Below, piece by piece: positions 11,318 to 23,128 of a DNA stretch of 64,000 nt (its first letter is position 1; each line of letters opens with the position of its first letter). The stretch comes from Thinopyrum elongatum (taxonomy: Eukaryota; Streptophyta; Magnoliopsida; Poales; Poaceae). Location: contig CM022299.1 of the NCBI GenBank assembly GCA_011799875.1, positions 215,022,070 through 215,086,069 of the forward strand, given 5' to 3'. The notes under the pieces were generated by a model that was not told the origin of the DNA, made no database searches, and was given only the letters and a program-made list of their open reading frames with translations. The position numbers and the translations under genes are program-made.

Positions 11318-11772
11318 AAGTATGTGTGTGGCCGGGCCATTAATGTGAAATGAACTCCTTATTAACTATTTTAGTTTGCTCGTGTTTGTGAGGATTGTCG
11401 TTTATTAAATAGCTACCTAGCTCTAGTACTGCTTGTGAGATTGTCACTTATTATTAACTGGTATGAATTGTTCTATTAGTTGGTATTGTTCTAGTGCATA
11501 ATGTGAAATGCTAAATGTTATATGGTGGGGAATTTTTTTTTTGGCTGCACGAAACGTTCGTGGCGTGCAATGTACATTGCACGTCGCTAAGTGAGCGATT
11601 ATAGTGGTGGCGGTGTCCATGTGGCACGCCAGCAACACGGACAATACTGCTGACGTGGGCACCAACGCCAACAATATTTTTTAACAATGGCACCATATTG
11701 GTGGCGTCGTGTGTCCACGCCAGCAAGGCCCTTTTTGGCACGCCATAGCTAGGCTTTTCTACACTAGTGTTT

Positions 11773-12790
11773 GATGGATTGTGTGGATGGAAGTGAGGAG
11801 GTAAAGGTGGATGAGAATGATTTTGACAAGTTCTTGGGTAAGCTCAAAGGTGATACCAAGAAGGATTTTGTTGCCCTCTTGGAACAACTAGGTGAGGCCA
11901 ATGATATCATTGAGTCTCACGAAAAGACCATCACTAAGATGGAAGGGCATAGTCGTGAATATGCCGATAAGATAGCAGATCTTTCTCATGCTCTTGAGGA
12001 AGAGCAAGGTCTTTGTTTGGCTCTCGAGGAGTCACAAAATGTTGACCTTGCTAAATTAAAGAAAGATCATGATCATGCTCAAGTTCTTGCTAGAGTGCTT
12101 AAATCTGAGAATGTTGAACTTGGGTTTGGCCATGCTAGAATCAAAGAGGAGTTTGAGTTACTTGACAAGTCTCACAAAGCCTGGAAGAGTGCTCATGCTA
12201 CACTCAAGGAGTCTCATGATCAACTCTAAGTGAAGCTAACTAAGGAGATTGCCACTTGTCCTCCTTTTGTTTTAATTGATAATGCTCATGCAACTAATCC
12301 TTCTTGTGAGCATGCTCATCTTGTGGAGGATAATGCCAAGTTGAAAGAGCAACTCGAGAAAGATCTTGTATCATGCATTCAAGGTGAGAAGAACCAAAAC
12401 GAAATTTTGAGCAATCAAAAGGAAGTTGTGGCAAGGAGGGACTTGGATTTCCCCCAAGTCAAAGAAGAATAGGGAAAAGAAGAAAAGCAAGACCAAGCAA
12501 GCTCTCCCTCTCAAAGAGGTATTTGTTAAGGAGGGAGAGAGTGCTCCTAAGGAGAAGGAGAACAAGGTGGTGGGTGGTGATGCCAAAAGGGGCAAAATCA
12601 CTCCTCCCAACAAAGCCGACGATTTTAATCCTTCTTATGTTTTATGTCGTGCTAGTGATGGGCATTTTGTGCCAAATTTGTTGGTTCTCCTTATGAGTAC
12701 ATTGAATGGTCTATTTGGGTTCCTATGACCCTTGTTACTAACATCAAAGGACCTATTCAAGAATGGGTACCTAAAACCAAGCGTTATTCT
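11773..12790 (+). pseudogene. Copia-1 gag C-terminal coiled-coil part
   Basis: This resumes the gag frame after CACTA-1. It has DCVDGSEEVKVDENDFDKF followed by about 150 residues rich in Glu, Lys, Leu and Ala in a heptad-like pattern (for example LSHALEEEQGLCLALEES), a predicted coiled coil. An in-frame stop at 12227-12229 is followed directly by VKLTKEIATCPPFV and CEHAHLVEDNAKLKEQLEKD in the same frame, up to 12472. Such long coiled-coil extensions of gag are typical of Sireviruses. The function is presumed particle assembly or interaction with host proteins. The next coding motif is the protease. Confidence 0.75.
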
Positions 12791-12799
12791 TATGTAGGA

Positions 12800-14190
12800 G
12801 TTTGCTTCAGATGGAGGATCATGGTTGCTCGATAGTGGAGCGACAAATCATATGACCGGAAGCAAGGACTTGTTGGTGGATGTGCAATCAAGTTCATCTG
12901 TGCCCACCCATGTCCAATTTGGTGATGCTTCAATTTCAAAGGTATTGAGTCTTGGCAAGGTAGTTATCTCACCGGACTTTTCCATTGAGAAAGTCATGCT
13001 TGTTGAGACCCTTGCATACAATTTACTTTCCGTTCATCAACTTACACTTATGGACTTTGCCACTTTCTTTGATATTGATACTGTGGCCCTTTTGTGGAGC
13101 AAGACTCTTAAAGTAGCCTTTTTTGGCATGTCGAGAATGGTTTATATGTGGTTGACTTTTCAAAGAAACCCACTAAAACTGTGACTTGTCTAATGGCTAA
13201 AGTTGACGTAGGGTTGCTTTGGCATCGCTGTTTAGCACACGTCAATATGAGATTTTTGCAAAGTCTCCTCAAAGGGGACCACGTCCGAGGACTAACAAAT
13301 GTTAGTTTTGCCAAAGATCGTGCTTGAAGTGCTTGTATCGAAGGAAAGCTACATGAGACGGCTCACCGACCCACGATTATTATTTCATCCAAGAGGCCTT
13401 TGGAGCTCCTTCACATGGATCTCTTTGGGACTCCATTATTTGATAGTCTTGGGGGAACAAAGTATTGCTTAGTGATAGTGGATGACTATTCAAGATACAC
13501 GTGGGTATACTTCTTCAAGAGGAAGAGTGAGACCCAACAAACCATGATCAACTTTGCAAATGAAGCTTAACGTCAACATGATGCAAATATTTTGATCATT
13601 AGAAGCGACAATGGCACCGAGTTCAAGAACTACACCTTGGATGAGTTTCTTGGTGATGATGGGATCAAGCATCAATATTTCACATCTTATACCCCTCAAC
13701 AAAATGGTGTAGCAGAGAGGAAGAACTAGACGTTGATGGACGCGGCAAGGACCATGATGGTGGAATTCAAATCTCCGTACAACTTTTGGGCCGAAGCCAT
13801 CAACACCGCTTGTCATGCATCCAATCGACTCTACCTCCGCAAATGCTTGAACAAGACTCCATATGGGATTCTTACCGACAACAAGCCCAACCTCAAGTAC
13901 TTCAGGTGTTCAGTTGTAAGTGTTTCATTATCAAGAAATGTGCTCTCTTGTCTAAATTTGAAACTAGAGCTCAAGAGGGCATATTTGTTGGTTATGCTAG
14001 AAACTCTCATGCTTACCGTGTTCTCAACAAGTCCAATGGACTCATTGAGGAGACATGTAACGTGGAGTTTGATGAGAATAATGGCTCCCAAGTGGAGCAA
14101 AGTGGTCCGTGTGATGTAGGTGATGAAATTCCTCCTCAAGCCATAAGAAGAATGGGTGTTGGTTAAATCCTACCCATTGAGGAACCCCTT
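12800..14190 (+). pseudogene. Copia-1 protease and integrase
   Basis: The protease has the catalytic LDSGATNHMTG motif (12825 onward) and NLLSVHQL. The GAG-pre-integrase zinc domain follows (LLWHRCLAHVNMRFLQSL at about 13212, then a stop TGA where a Cys is expected at 13324, SACIEGK). The integrase core shows [34 protein letters not shown] and TPQQNGVAERKN, the three acidic residues Asp, Asp, Glu being present, and ends with KFETRAQEGIFVGYARNS. Stops lie at 13324, 13568 and 13728 and there is a frameshift near 13910. It cuts and joins retrotransposon DNA into the host genome in active relatives; here it is dead. Confidence 0.85.
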
Positions 14191-16128
14191 GTGGCCGAAG
14201 GAGAAGGACAATGTTCTACGCAAATAGAACCATCACCAACACTAGATTCACATGCTTCCAAAGAACAAAGTGAAGGCCCTCAACCAAGTGAACAAGATCA
14301 AGAGCAAGATCAAACTCATGATGATGGTGATGCACCAAGTGATGCTCAAGATCAAGTTCATGATCATGAGGAAGCTCAAGAAGAGTAAGCTCAAGACGAT
14401 GATCAAGATGATCAAGATGAAGCTCTTCGAATTTCCCATGAAGAGCAAATAGAGCATCATGCTGCCAAGATAGCTTCCGGCCTTTTTCATAAAGGACACA
14501 TCATGGAGAATGTCATAGGAAGCTTAAGAAAGGGGGTAACTACTCATAAACAATTAACAAACTTTTGTGAGCATCACACATTTGTTTCTTGTGTTGAATC
14601 TCAAAATGTCTATGAGGCGCTTGAGGACCCGAATTGGCTAGAAGCCATGCATGAAGAACTCAACAAATTCGAGCACAACAAAGTGTGACAATTGGTGGAA
14701 ATACCAAAGGAGGATCATAATGTCACTAGAACCAAGGGGATTTTCAAGAACAAGAAAGATGCACATGGGATCGTCATTCACAACAAGGCAAGATTGGCAG
14801 CTCATGGTTACTCCCAAGTCGAAGGTGTCGACTACGATGAAACTTTCGCTCCCATTGCTCTCCTTGAATCTATTTGCATGTTGCTTGCATATGCATCTCA
14901 TCACGATTTCAAGTTGCAACAAATGGATGTGAAGAGTGCATTTCTTAATGGCCCTCTTAATGAGTTGGTGTTTGTCAAGCAACCCCTGGGGTTCAAGGAT
15001 CCCAAGTTCCCTAATCATGTATATAAACTCGATAAGGCACTCTATGGCCTTAAACAAGCCCCACGTGTGTGGTATGAGCACCTTACCGAGTTGTTGCAAG
15101 ATTGTGGGCTTGAAATTGGGAATCGATCCCACTCTTTTTACTAAGAGGGTTAAAGGGGATTTTTTTCATATGCCAAGTTATGTTGATGATATTATGTTTG
15201 GTTCTCCTAACAAAGCTTTTAGTGATTAGTTTGTCGCACTCATGACTGAGAAGTTTGAGATGTCCATGATGGGAGAGTTGAAGTTCTTTCTCAGGTTCTA
15301 AGTCAAGCAAAGGATAGAAGGAACCTTCATCAACCAAGCCAAATATACCCATGACATGCTCAAGAGATTCAAGTTGAATGATGTCAAGCCGACCAAGACT
15401 TCAATGCCAATCAAGTGCCAACTTGACATTGATCCCAATGGTAAAGAGGTGGATCAAAAGGTATACCGTTCCATGATTGGATCCTTGATTTACCTTTATG
15501 CATCTAGAACAAATATCATGTTGAGTGTGGAAATGTGTGCACGATTTCAATCCACACCAAAGGAAAGCCACTATGTGGCGGTCAAGCGAATCTTTCGATA
15601 TTTGGCTTATACCCCAAACTTTGGCTTATGGTACCCCAAAGGAGTATGCTTTGATCTCATGGGATATTCGGACTCGGATTGGGCTGGAGACCATGTGGAG
15701 AGGAAGTCCACTTCTAGAGGGTGCTAATTACTTGGTAGCTCTTTGGTGAGTTGGTCTTCCAAGAAGCAGAATTGTGTGTGTCTCTCCACCAGTGAGGCCG
15801 AGTATGTAGCCGCCGCAAGTTGTTCTGCACAGTTGCTATGGATGAGGCAAACTTTAAAGGATTATGGTGTTGTGACAAATTGCCTCTTCTATGTGACAAC
15901 AAAGTGCAATCAAGATCTCCTACAACCCGGTGCAACATAGCAAGATGAAGCATATTGAGATCCGTCATCACTTCATTCGGGATCACATCAAGCGTAGAAA
16001 GATTGACCTTATCTTTGTAGGGACTCATGAGCAACTAGCGAATATTTTCACGAAGCCATTGTATGAAGCAAATTTTTTGTGAGTTAAGGCATGAGCTTAA
16101 TATCGTTGATTTGAGCAATGTGGCTTGA
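14191..16128 (+). pseudogene. Copia-1 reverse transcriptase and RNase H
   Basis: An acidic Gln/Asp/His-rich linker (14191-14480) precedes RT. RT motifs are NWLEAMHEELNKFEHNKV then a stop (14686), IPKEDHNVTRTKGIFKNKK, LQQMDVKSAFLNGPL, DKALYGLKQAPRVWYEHL, a frameshift at about 15118, and SYVDDIMFGSP, so the YVDD catalytic pair is intact (15180-15191). RNase H pieces include YRSMIGSLIYLYASRTNIM, MGYSDSDWAGDHVERKSTS and STSEAEYVAAASCSAQLLW. The end reads ELRHELNIVDLSNVA with stop 16126-16128, the standard C-terminus of this lineage. At least three frameshifts and several stops are present. Confidence 0.85.
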
Positions 16129-16755
16129 GGCAATATATGCACATCCCATCGCACTCATCATTTTATCTTGTTCTGGATGTAGGCATGGACATAGGGGGAG
16201 TGTTGTTACTTTCATGAACTCACTCTCTCCTTATTGTGCATAAATAGAAGCAATCTTTGACATTGGACATTGTTGATAGTACTTGTTCTTCAAATATGAG
16301 TTTTGGTCTTGGACCCAAGGTTAAAATATTTGCGGTGCCAAATCATTTGACTCAAACACAGGTGGCTTCGTCCACCGACCCTCTTCTCTTGAAAGAGGGT
16401 GGGTTCTCTTTGAATTTAATTTGGTTTATCTAGACTTTAGGTCTTTTGCTTTTTGTTCACTTTAAGGCGTGCTCTTTTCTTTTGCCTTTTATCCTTGGAG
16501 TGTTCCTCACCATTTGCTATGTTTCGAGTCTCCAATCCAAGCCATATATACAACCTCATATACAAACCCTGTGTTATAATTGCTTAAGCCATCCCTTCCC
16601 AATATTTGAACTTGTGCTGTTTTCTGGACTGCAAGCGGAAGTATCGCAAGATTTGGATGGTACTACCCCTTAATGCGGTACTACCGCCTAAACCCTATGG
16701 TACTACCGCTGAGGCGGTACTACCGGCCTCCTGCCGTTAGTTGTACCAAGGTGGT
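16129..16755 (+). other. Copia-1 region after pol, PPT-like tract and palindromes
   Basis: A purine tract ATAGGGGGAG lies at 16191-16200, but what follows (TGTTGTTACTTT) does not match the 5' LTR, so this is an internal PPT-like motif rather than the 3' LTR border. Palindromes of the Copia-1 type (GCGGTACTACCGC) recur at 16655-16735. There is no pol-like ORF. Gypsy-A interrupts here, and the region continues at 26592. Confidence 0.6.
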
Positions 16756-18245
16756 TGATACGTCCATTTTGCATCATGTTTTTATGTTGATATTTATTGC
16801 ATTATGGGCTGTTATTTCACATTATGGTACAGAACTTATGCCTTTTCTCTCTTATTTTACAAGATTTACATGAAGAGGGAGAATGCCGGCAGCTGGAATT
16901 CTGGACCGGAAAGGAGCAAATCTGAGATACCTATTCTGCACAACTCCAAATGTCCTGAAACTTTACGGAGAATTGCTTTGGAATATATAAAAAATATTGG
17001 GCAAAGAAATAATAGAAGGGGACCCAAGCCTGGTGGGCGCGCCCCTTGAGCTTGTGGGCCCCCTGTCCAGCCCTGGGTGTCCATCTTCTGCTATATGAAA
17101 GGTTTTGACCTAGAAAAAATCAGAAGGAAGCTTTTGGGACGAAGCGCCGCCGTCTCGAGGCGGAACCTGGACAAAAGCAATCTAGGGCTCCGGCAGAGCG
17201 ATTCTGCCCGGGAAACTTCCCTCCAGGAGGGGGAAATCGAAGCCATCATCATCACGAACGATCCTCTCATTGTGGGAGGGTCAATCTTCATCAACATCTT
17301 CACTAGCACCATATCCTCTCAAACCCTAGTTCATCTCTTGTATTCAATCTTTGTCTTAGAACCTCAGATTGGTACCTGTGGGTTGCTAGCAGTGTTGATT
17401 ACTCCTTGTAGTTGATGCTAGTTGGTTTATTTGGTGGAAGATCATATGTTCAGATCCTTAATGGTATATATTACCCCTATGATCTTGAACACGAGCATGC
17501 TTTGTGAGTAGTTACGTTTGTTCCCGAGGACATGGGAGAAGTCTTGTTATAAGTAATCATGTGAATTTGGTATTCGTTCGATATTTTGATGAGGTGTATG
17601 TTGTCTTTCCTCTAGTGGTGTTATGTGAACGTCGACTACATGACACTTCACCATTATTTGGGCCTAGGAGAAGGCTTTGGGAAGTAATAAGTATATGATG
17701 GGTTGCTAGAGTGACAGAAGCTTAAACCCTAGTTTATGCGTTGCTTCGTAAGGGGCTGATTTGGATCCACATGTTTCATGCTATGGTTAGATTTACCTTA
17801 ATTCTTCTTTCATAGTTGTGGATGCTTGTGAGAGGGGTTAATCATAAGTGGGAGGCTTGTCCAAGTAAGGACAGCACCCAAGCACCGGTCCACCCACATA
17901 TCAAATTATCAAAGTAACGAACACGAATCATATGAGCATGATGAAAACTAACTTGACGATAATTCCCATGTGTCCTTGGAAGCGCTTTGCTTTATATAAG
18001 AGTTCATCCAGGATTATCCTTTGCTATAAAAAGGATTGGGCCACCTTGCTGCACCTTTGCTACACTTATTACTTGTTACCCATTACGAATTATCTTACTA
18101 CCAACTATCTGTTACTGACAATTTCAGTGCCTGTAGAAAATACCTTGCTGAAAATCACTTGTCATTTCCTTATGCTCCTCGTTGGGTTCGACACTCTTAC
18201 TTATCGAAAGGACTACGATTGATCGCCTATTCTTGTGGGTCATCA
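16756..18245 (+). repeat. Gypsy-A 5' LTR
   Basis: TG...CA boundaries agree with the 3' copy. A GC-rich palindrome GGGCGCGCCC (17036-17045) lies about 50 bp upstream of a TATA-like GCTATATGAAA (17090-17100). Compared with the 3' LTR it lacks about 40 bp of GC-rich sequence near 17030 and has an extra roughly 25 bp near 17150. Other differences are scattered substitutions. Confidence 0.9.
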
Positions 18246-18256
18246 AGACTCTTTTC

Positions 18257-18274
18257 TGGTGCCGTTGCCGGTGA
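18257..18274 (+). other. Gypsy-A primer binding site
   Basis: TGGTGCCGTTGCCGGTGA, 11 bp after the LTR, is one or two bases off the TGGCGCCGTTGCCGGGGA used by many grass Gypsy elements and probably pairs with an Asp tRNA. Confidence 0.75.
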
Positions 18275-18408
18275 ATGAAGCGCCTTTGGTGAGTGGAATT
18301 TGGTAAGGAAACAATTCATATTACGTGCTGAAATTTATTGTCACTTGCTACTATGGAAAATAATCTTTTGAGGGGCTCGTTGCTGTATCTTCACCCTGAC
18401 CAGATTCA

Positions 18409-20391
18409 CCCTGACCAGAAGAACAAAGAGTTTCTCCTCAACCTACTGCACCTACTGAAAATATTTATTATGAAATTTCTTTGGGTATGATAGAGAAACT
18501 GCTAGCTAATCCTTATGCAGGAGATGGAACACTACATCCTGATATGCATGTAATCTATGTGGATGAAGTTTATGGATTATTTAAGCTTGCAGGTTTACCC
18601 GGATATGAAGTCAAGAAGAAGGTCTTACCTTTATCTTTGAAGGGAAAGGCATTGACATGGTATAGGCTATGTGATGATATTGGAGCTTGGAATTATAACC
18701 GATTGAAATTGGAATTTCATCAGAAGTTTTATCCTATGCATCTGGTTCATCGTGATCGGAATTATATATATTATTTTTGGCCTCATGAAGGAGAAAGTAT
18801 CGCTCAAGCCTGGGTGAGGCTTAAGTCAATTTTATATTCATGCCCCAATCATGAGCTCTCAAGGGAAATTATTATTCAGAATTTGTATGCTCGGCTTTCT
18901 CGTAATGATCAATCCACGCTCGATACTTCTTGTACTGGTTCTTTTATGAAGAAGACTATTGAATTCAAATGGGATCTCTTGGAAAGAATTAAACACAACT
19001 CTGAAGATTGGGAGCGCAACGAAGGTAAGGAGTCAGGTATAAAGCTTGAATTTGATTGTGTTAAAACTTTTATGGACACCGATGCTTCTCATAATTTTAG
19101 CACTAAATATGAACTTGACTCTCAGATAGTAGCTTCTTTCTGTGAATCAGTTGCTACTCATGTTGATCTCCCTAAGGAGAAGTGGTTTAAATATCATCCT
19201 CCCATTGAAGTAAAAATAGTAGAACCCATTGAAGCTAGAGAAGAAACTACTACTTATAATGCTGATCCAGTTATTCCTACTGCTTACATTGAGAAACCAC
19301 CTTTTCCTGTTAGGATAAAAGAACATGCTAAAACTTCAGCCGTGGTTCGCAAAAGTTATATAAGAACACCTACACCCCCTGAACAAATTAAAGTTGAACC
19401 TAATGTTGCTATGGTTAAAGATCTCTTGGTTGAAAATATTGATGGGCATGTTATTTACTTCTGTGATGAAGCTACTAGAATTGCTAAACCCGACGAAAAA
19501 TATAAACACATACCTGTTGTTGGCATGCGTGTTGTCTCTGTTAAAATAGGAGATCATTGTTATCATGGCTTATGTGATTTGGGTGCTAGTGTGAGTGCAA
19601 TCCCGTTTACTTTATATCAAGAAATTATGAATGATATTGCACCTGCTGAGATAGAAGACATTGATGTTACTATTAAGCTTGCTAATAGAGATACTATTAC
19701 ACCACTTGGGATTGTTAGAGATGTTGAAGTCTTGTGTGGGAAAATAAAATACCCTACTGATTTTCTAGTTCTTGGTTCCCCACAAGATGATTTTTGTCCC
19801 ATTATATTTGATAGACCTTTCTTAAACACTGTTAATGCTAAGATAGATTGTGAGAAAGAAACTGTTAGTGTAAGTTTTGGTGATGTGTCTCATGAGTTTA
19901 ATTTCTCCAAATTCAGCAGACAACCCCGTGATAAAGAATTACCTAGTAAGGATGAAATTATTGGTCTTGCTTCTGTTGCCGTGCCTCCTACCGATCCTTT
20001 AGAACAATATTTGCTAGACCATGAAAATGATATGCATATGAATGAAAGAAATGAAATATATGAGATATTCTTTAAACAAATGCCTGTTTTGAAACACAAC
20101 TTGCCTGTTGAAACTCTTGGAGATCCTCTTCCACCCAAGAGTGATCCTGTGTTTGAGCTTAACCAATTACCTGATACATTAAAATATGCTTATCTTGATG
20201 AAAATAAGATATATCATGTTATTATTAGTGCTAACCTTTCAGAGCATGAAGAAAAGAGATTATTGAAAACTCTAAGGAAGCACCATGCCGCTATTGGATA
20301 TACTCTTGATGATCTTAAGGGCATTAGTCCCACTCTATGTGAGCATAAAGTTAATATGGAACCTGATGCTAAACCAGTTGTTGATCACTAG
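18409..20391 (+). pseudogene. Gypsy-A gag and protease
   Basis: The open frame extends upstream of the Met at 18481; an ATG at 18354 is in another frame, so the original start was probably lost to a frameshift near 18420. Gag has LFKLAGLPGYEVKKKVLPL, LKGKALTWYRL and LKLEFHQKFYPMH (retrotransposon gag core). There is no zinc knuckle in this frame. After a variable linker the aspartic protease appears with HGLCDLGASVSAIPF, its catalytic Asp codon at 19576-19578. The frame ends in TAG at 20389-20391, where the polyprotein should run on into RT in the same frame. A 15-bp direct duplication (TTCACCCTGACCAGA) occurs at 18390-18419. Confidence 0.85.
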
Positions 20392-21555
20392 CGACGGTTA
20401 AATGCAAAAATGAAAGAAATGGTAATAAATGAAATATTAAAGCTTCTGGAAGCAGGTATAATCTATCCTATTGCTGACAGTAGATGGGTAAGTCCTGTTC
20501 ATTGTGTCCCTAAGAAGGGAGGTATTACTGTTGTTCCTAATGATAAAAATGAACTTATCCCACAAAGAATTATTATAGGTTATAGAATGGTAATTGATTT
20601 TAGAAAATTAAACAAAGCTACCAAGAAAGATCATTATTCTCTACCTTTTATTGATCAAATGCTAGAAAGGCTATCAAAACATACACATTTCTGCTTTCTA
20701 TATGGATACTCTGGTTTTTCCCAAATAATTGTGTCATAAGAGGATCAAGAAAAAACTACTTTTACATGCCCTTTTGGTACTTTTTCTTATAGACGTATGC
20801 CTTTTGGTTTATGCAATGCACCTGCTACCTTTCAAAGATGTATAACTGCTATAATCTCTGACTTTTTTGTAAAGATTGTTGACGTTTTCATGGATGATTT
20901 TTCCGTTTACGGAACTTCTTTTGATAATTGCTTAAGCAACCTTGATCGAGTTTTGCAGAGATGTGAAGAAACTAATCTTGTCTTGAATTGGGAGAAGTGT
21001 CACTTTATGGTTAATCAAGGTATTTTCTTGGGGCATAAAATCTCGACATGTGGTATTGAAGTTGATAAAGCTAAAGTTGATGCAATTGAAAAAATGCCGT
21101 GTCCTAAAGATATCAAAGGTATAAGAAGTTTCCTTGGTCATGCTGGTTTCTATAGGAGATTTATTAAAGACTTCTCTAAAATTTCTAGGCCTCTTACTAA
21201 TCTCTTGCAAAAAGATGTTCCATTTGTTTTTTATGATGGTTGTGTAGAAGCATTTGAAATCCTTAAGAAAGCCTTAATTTCTGCACCTATTGTTCAACCT
21301 CCTGATTGGAACCTACTCTTTGAAATTATGTGTGATGCTAGTGCTTATGCTATCGGTGCTATTCTAGGACAAAGAGTTGTTAAGAAATTAAATGTTATCC
21401 ATTATGCTCGCAAAACTCTAGACAGTGCTCAAAGAAATTATGCTACTACTGAAAAAGAATTTTTAGCAGTTGTGTTTGCTTGAGATAAATTTATATCTTA
21501 CATTGTTGATTCCGAAGTAAGTGTTCACACTGATTATGCTGCTATTAAATACCTT
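20392..21555 (+). pseudogene. Gypsy-A reverse transcriptase and RNase H
   Basis: In the same frame as gag. RT starts at ILKLLEAGIIYPIADSRWVS; motif A reads HFCFLYGYSGFSQI, where the family has LDGYSG. The codon at 20701-20703 is TAT instead of GAT, so the first catalytic Asp is replaced by Tyr. The FMDD pair is intact (Asp codons 20893-20898). RNase H shows MCDASAYAIGAILGQ and TEKEFLAVVFA. Stops are TAA at 20737 and TGA at 21481, the latter in place of a Trp codon. Apart from these three point lesions the frame is unbroken. It made DNA from element RNA in active relatives. Confidence 0.9.
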
Positions 21556-23128
21556 ATGGAAAATAAAGATGCTAAACCTAGACTCATTAGGTGGGTTCTC
21601 TTGCTACAAGAATTTGATTTACATATTACTGATAGGAAAGGAGCTGAGAACCCCGTAGCAGACAACTTGTCTAGGTTAGAAAATATTCTTGATGACCCAC
21701 TACCTATTGATGATAGCTTTCCTGATGAACAATTAGCTGTCATAAATGTTTCTCGTAGTACTCCATGGTATGCAGACTATGCTAATTATATTGTTGCTAA
21801 ATTTATACCACCTAGTTTTACATACCAACAAAAGAAAAAGTTATTCTATGATTTAAGACATTACTTCTGGGATGACCCACACCTTTATAAAGGAGTGGAT
21901 GGTGTTATTAGACGTTGTGTACCTGGGCATGAACAGGAACAAATCCTACGCAAGTGTCACTCCGAGCCTTACGGAGGACTCCATGCTGGAGACAGAACTG
22001 CACACAAGGTATTACAATCTAGTTTTTATTGGCCTACTCTTTTCAAGGATGCTCGTAAGTTTGTCTTGTCTTGTGATGAATGTCAAAGAATTGGTAACAT
22101 TAGTAGACGTCAGGAAATGCCTATGAATTATTCACTTGTTATTGAACCATTTGATGTTTGGGGATTTGATTATATGGGACCTTTTCCTTCCTCTAATGGG
22201 TATACTCATATTCTACTTGCTGTTGATTACGTTACTAAGTGGGTAGAAGCTATTCCAACTAGTAGTGTTGATCACAACACTTCTATTAAAATGCTTAAAG
22301 AAGTTATTTTCCCGAGGTTTGGAGTCCCTAGATATTTAATGATCGATGGTGGTTCACACTTTATTCATGGTGCTTTCCGTAAATTGCTTGCTAAGTATGA
22401 TGTTAACCATAGAATTGCATCTCCTTATCATCCTCAGTCTAGTGGTCAAGTAGAATTAAGCAATAGAGAAATAAAATTGATCTTGCAAAAGACTGTTAAT
22501 AGATCTAGGAAGAATTGGTCTAAGAAACTCGATGATGCGTTATGGGCTTACAAAACTGCTTATAAAAAGTCCTATGGGTATGTCTCCATATAAAATGGTT
22601 TATGGGGAAGCATGTCACTTACCTCTCGAATTAGAACATAAAGCTTATTGGGCAATTAAAGAACTCAACTGTGATTTCAAACTTGCCGGTGAGAAGTGGT
22701 TATTTGACATTAGCTCACTTGATGAATGGAGAACCCAAGCCTATGAAAATGCCAAATTGTTTAAAGTAAAGGTTAAAAGATGGCATGACAAAAGGATACA
22801 AAAGCGTGAATTTAATGTAGGTGACCATGTCTTGCTATACAATTCTCATTTAAGATTTTTTGCAGGAAAAATTCTCTCCAAATGGGAAGGTCCTTACATT
22901 ATCGAGGAAGTTTATCGTTCCGGTGCCATGAAGATCAACAATGCCGAAGGCAATAACCCGAAGGTGGTGAATGGGCAAAGAATCAAACATTATATCTCAC
23001 GTACGCCCATAAATGTTGAAACTAATATTATTCATCCCATACCACCGGGGGAGTACACAGGGGGACCACCGTACCGCGGAGAAATCCTCTATTCTTATTT
23101 TGTGCTGTTTTTCTGTCAGATCTGAAAA
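21556..23128 (+). pseudogene. Gypsy-A integrase
   Basis: It continues the frame from RNase H ([16 protein letters not shown]). The zinc domain has a His pair in [17 protein letters not shown] and CDECQRIG; the catalytic core has [27 protein letters not shown] and [17 protein letters not shown], so Asp, Asp and Glu are all present. A one-base insertion near 22568 shifts the frame; the C-terminal part resumes at about 22580 with [20 protein letters not shown], a GPF-type module (KWEGPYIIEEVYRSGAMKI) and ends near 23125. No chromodomain is seen, which agrees with an Athila-type rather than chromovirus element. Confidence 0.9.

Larger units (their letters stand above)
8665..11769. mobile_element. 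CACTA-1, non-autonomous CACTA transposon
   Basis: The left end is CACTTGTGAAAAAACGGCTA and the right end complement is CACTAGTGTAGAAAAGCCTA. Both are flanked by TTT (8662-8664 and 11770-11772), the 3-bp target duplication expected for CACTA elements. Subterminal repeats of the form GGCACGCCAGC/GCTGGCGTGCC occur near both ends (8770-8930 and 11595-11745). The length is 3105 bp. No transposase-like ORF is visible, so it would need a helper. Its interior has exon-like pieces of a B3-domain gene and a tandem repeat. It sits inside the Copia-1 gag reading frame and is therefore younger than Copia-1. Confidence 0.85.

Noticed and set aside
12371..12613. Leu/Phe-rich minus-strand ORF that looks like a membrane protein
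   Set aside because: It is the reverse of Lys/Glu-rich gag coding sequence; reversed Lys codons give Phe/Leu.
16191..16202. Start of a Copia-1 3' LTR after the purine tract
   Set aside because: The sequence after it does not match the 5' LTR start or body, so it is treated as an internal PPT-like motif.
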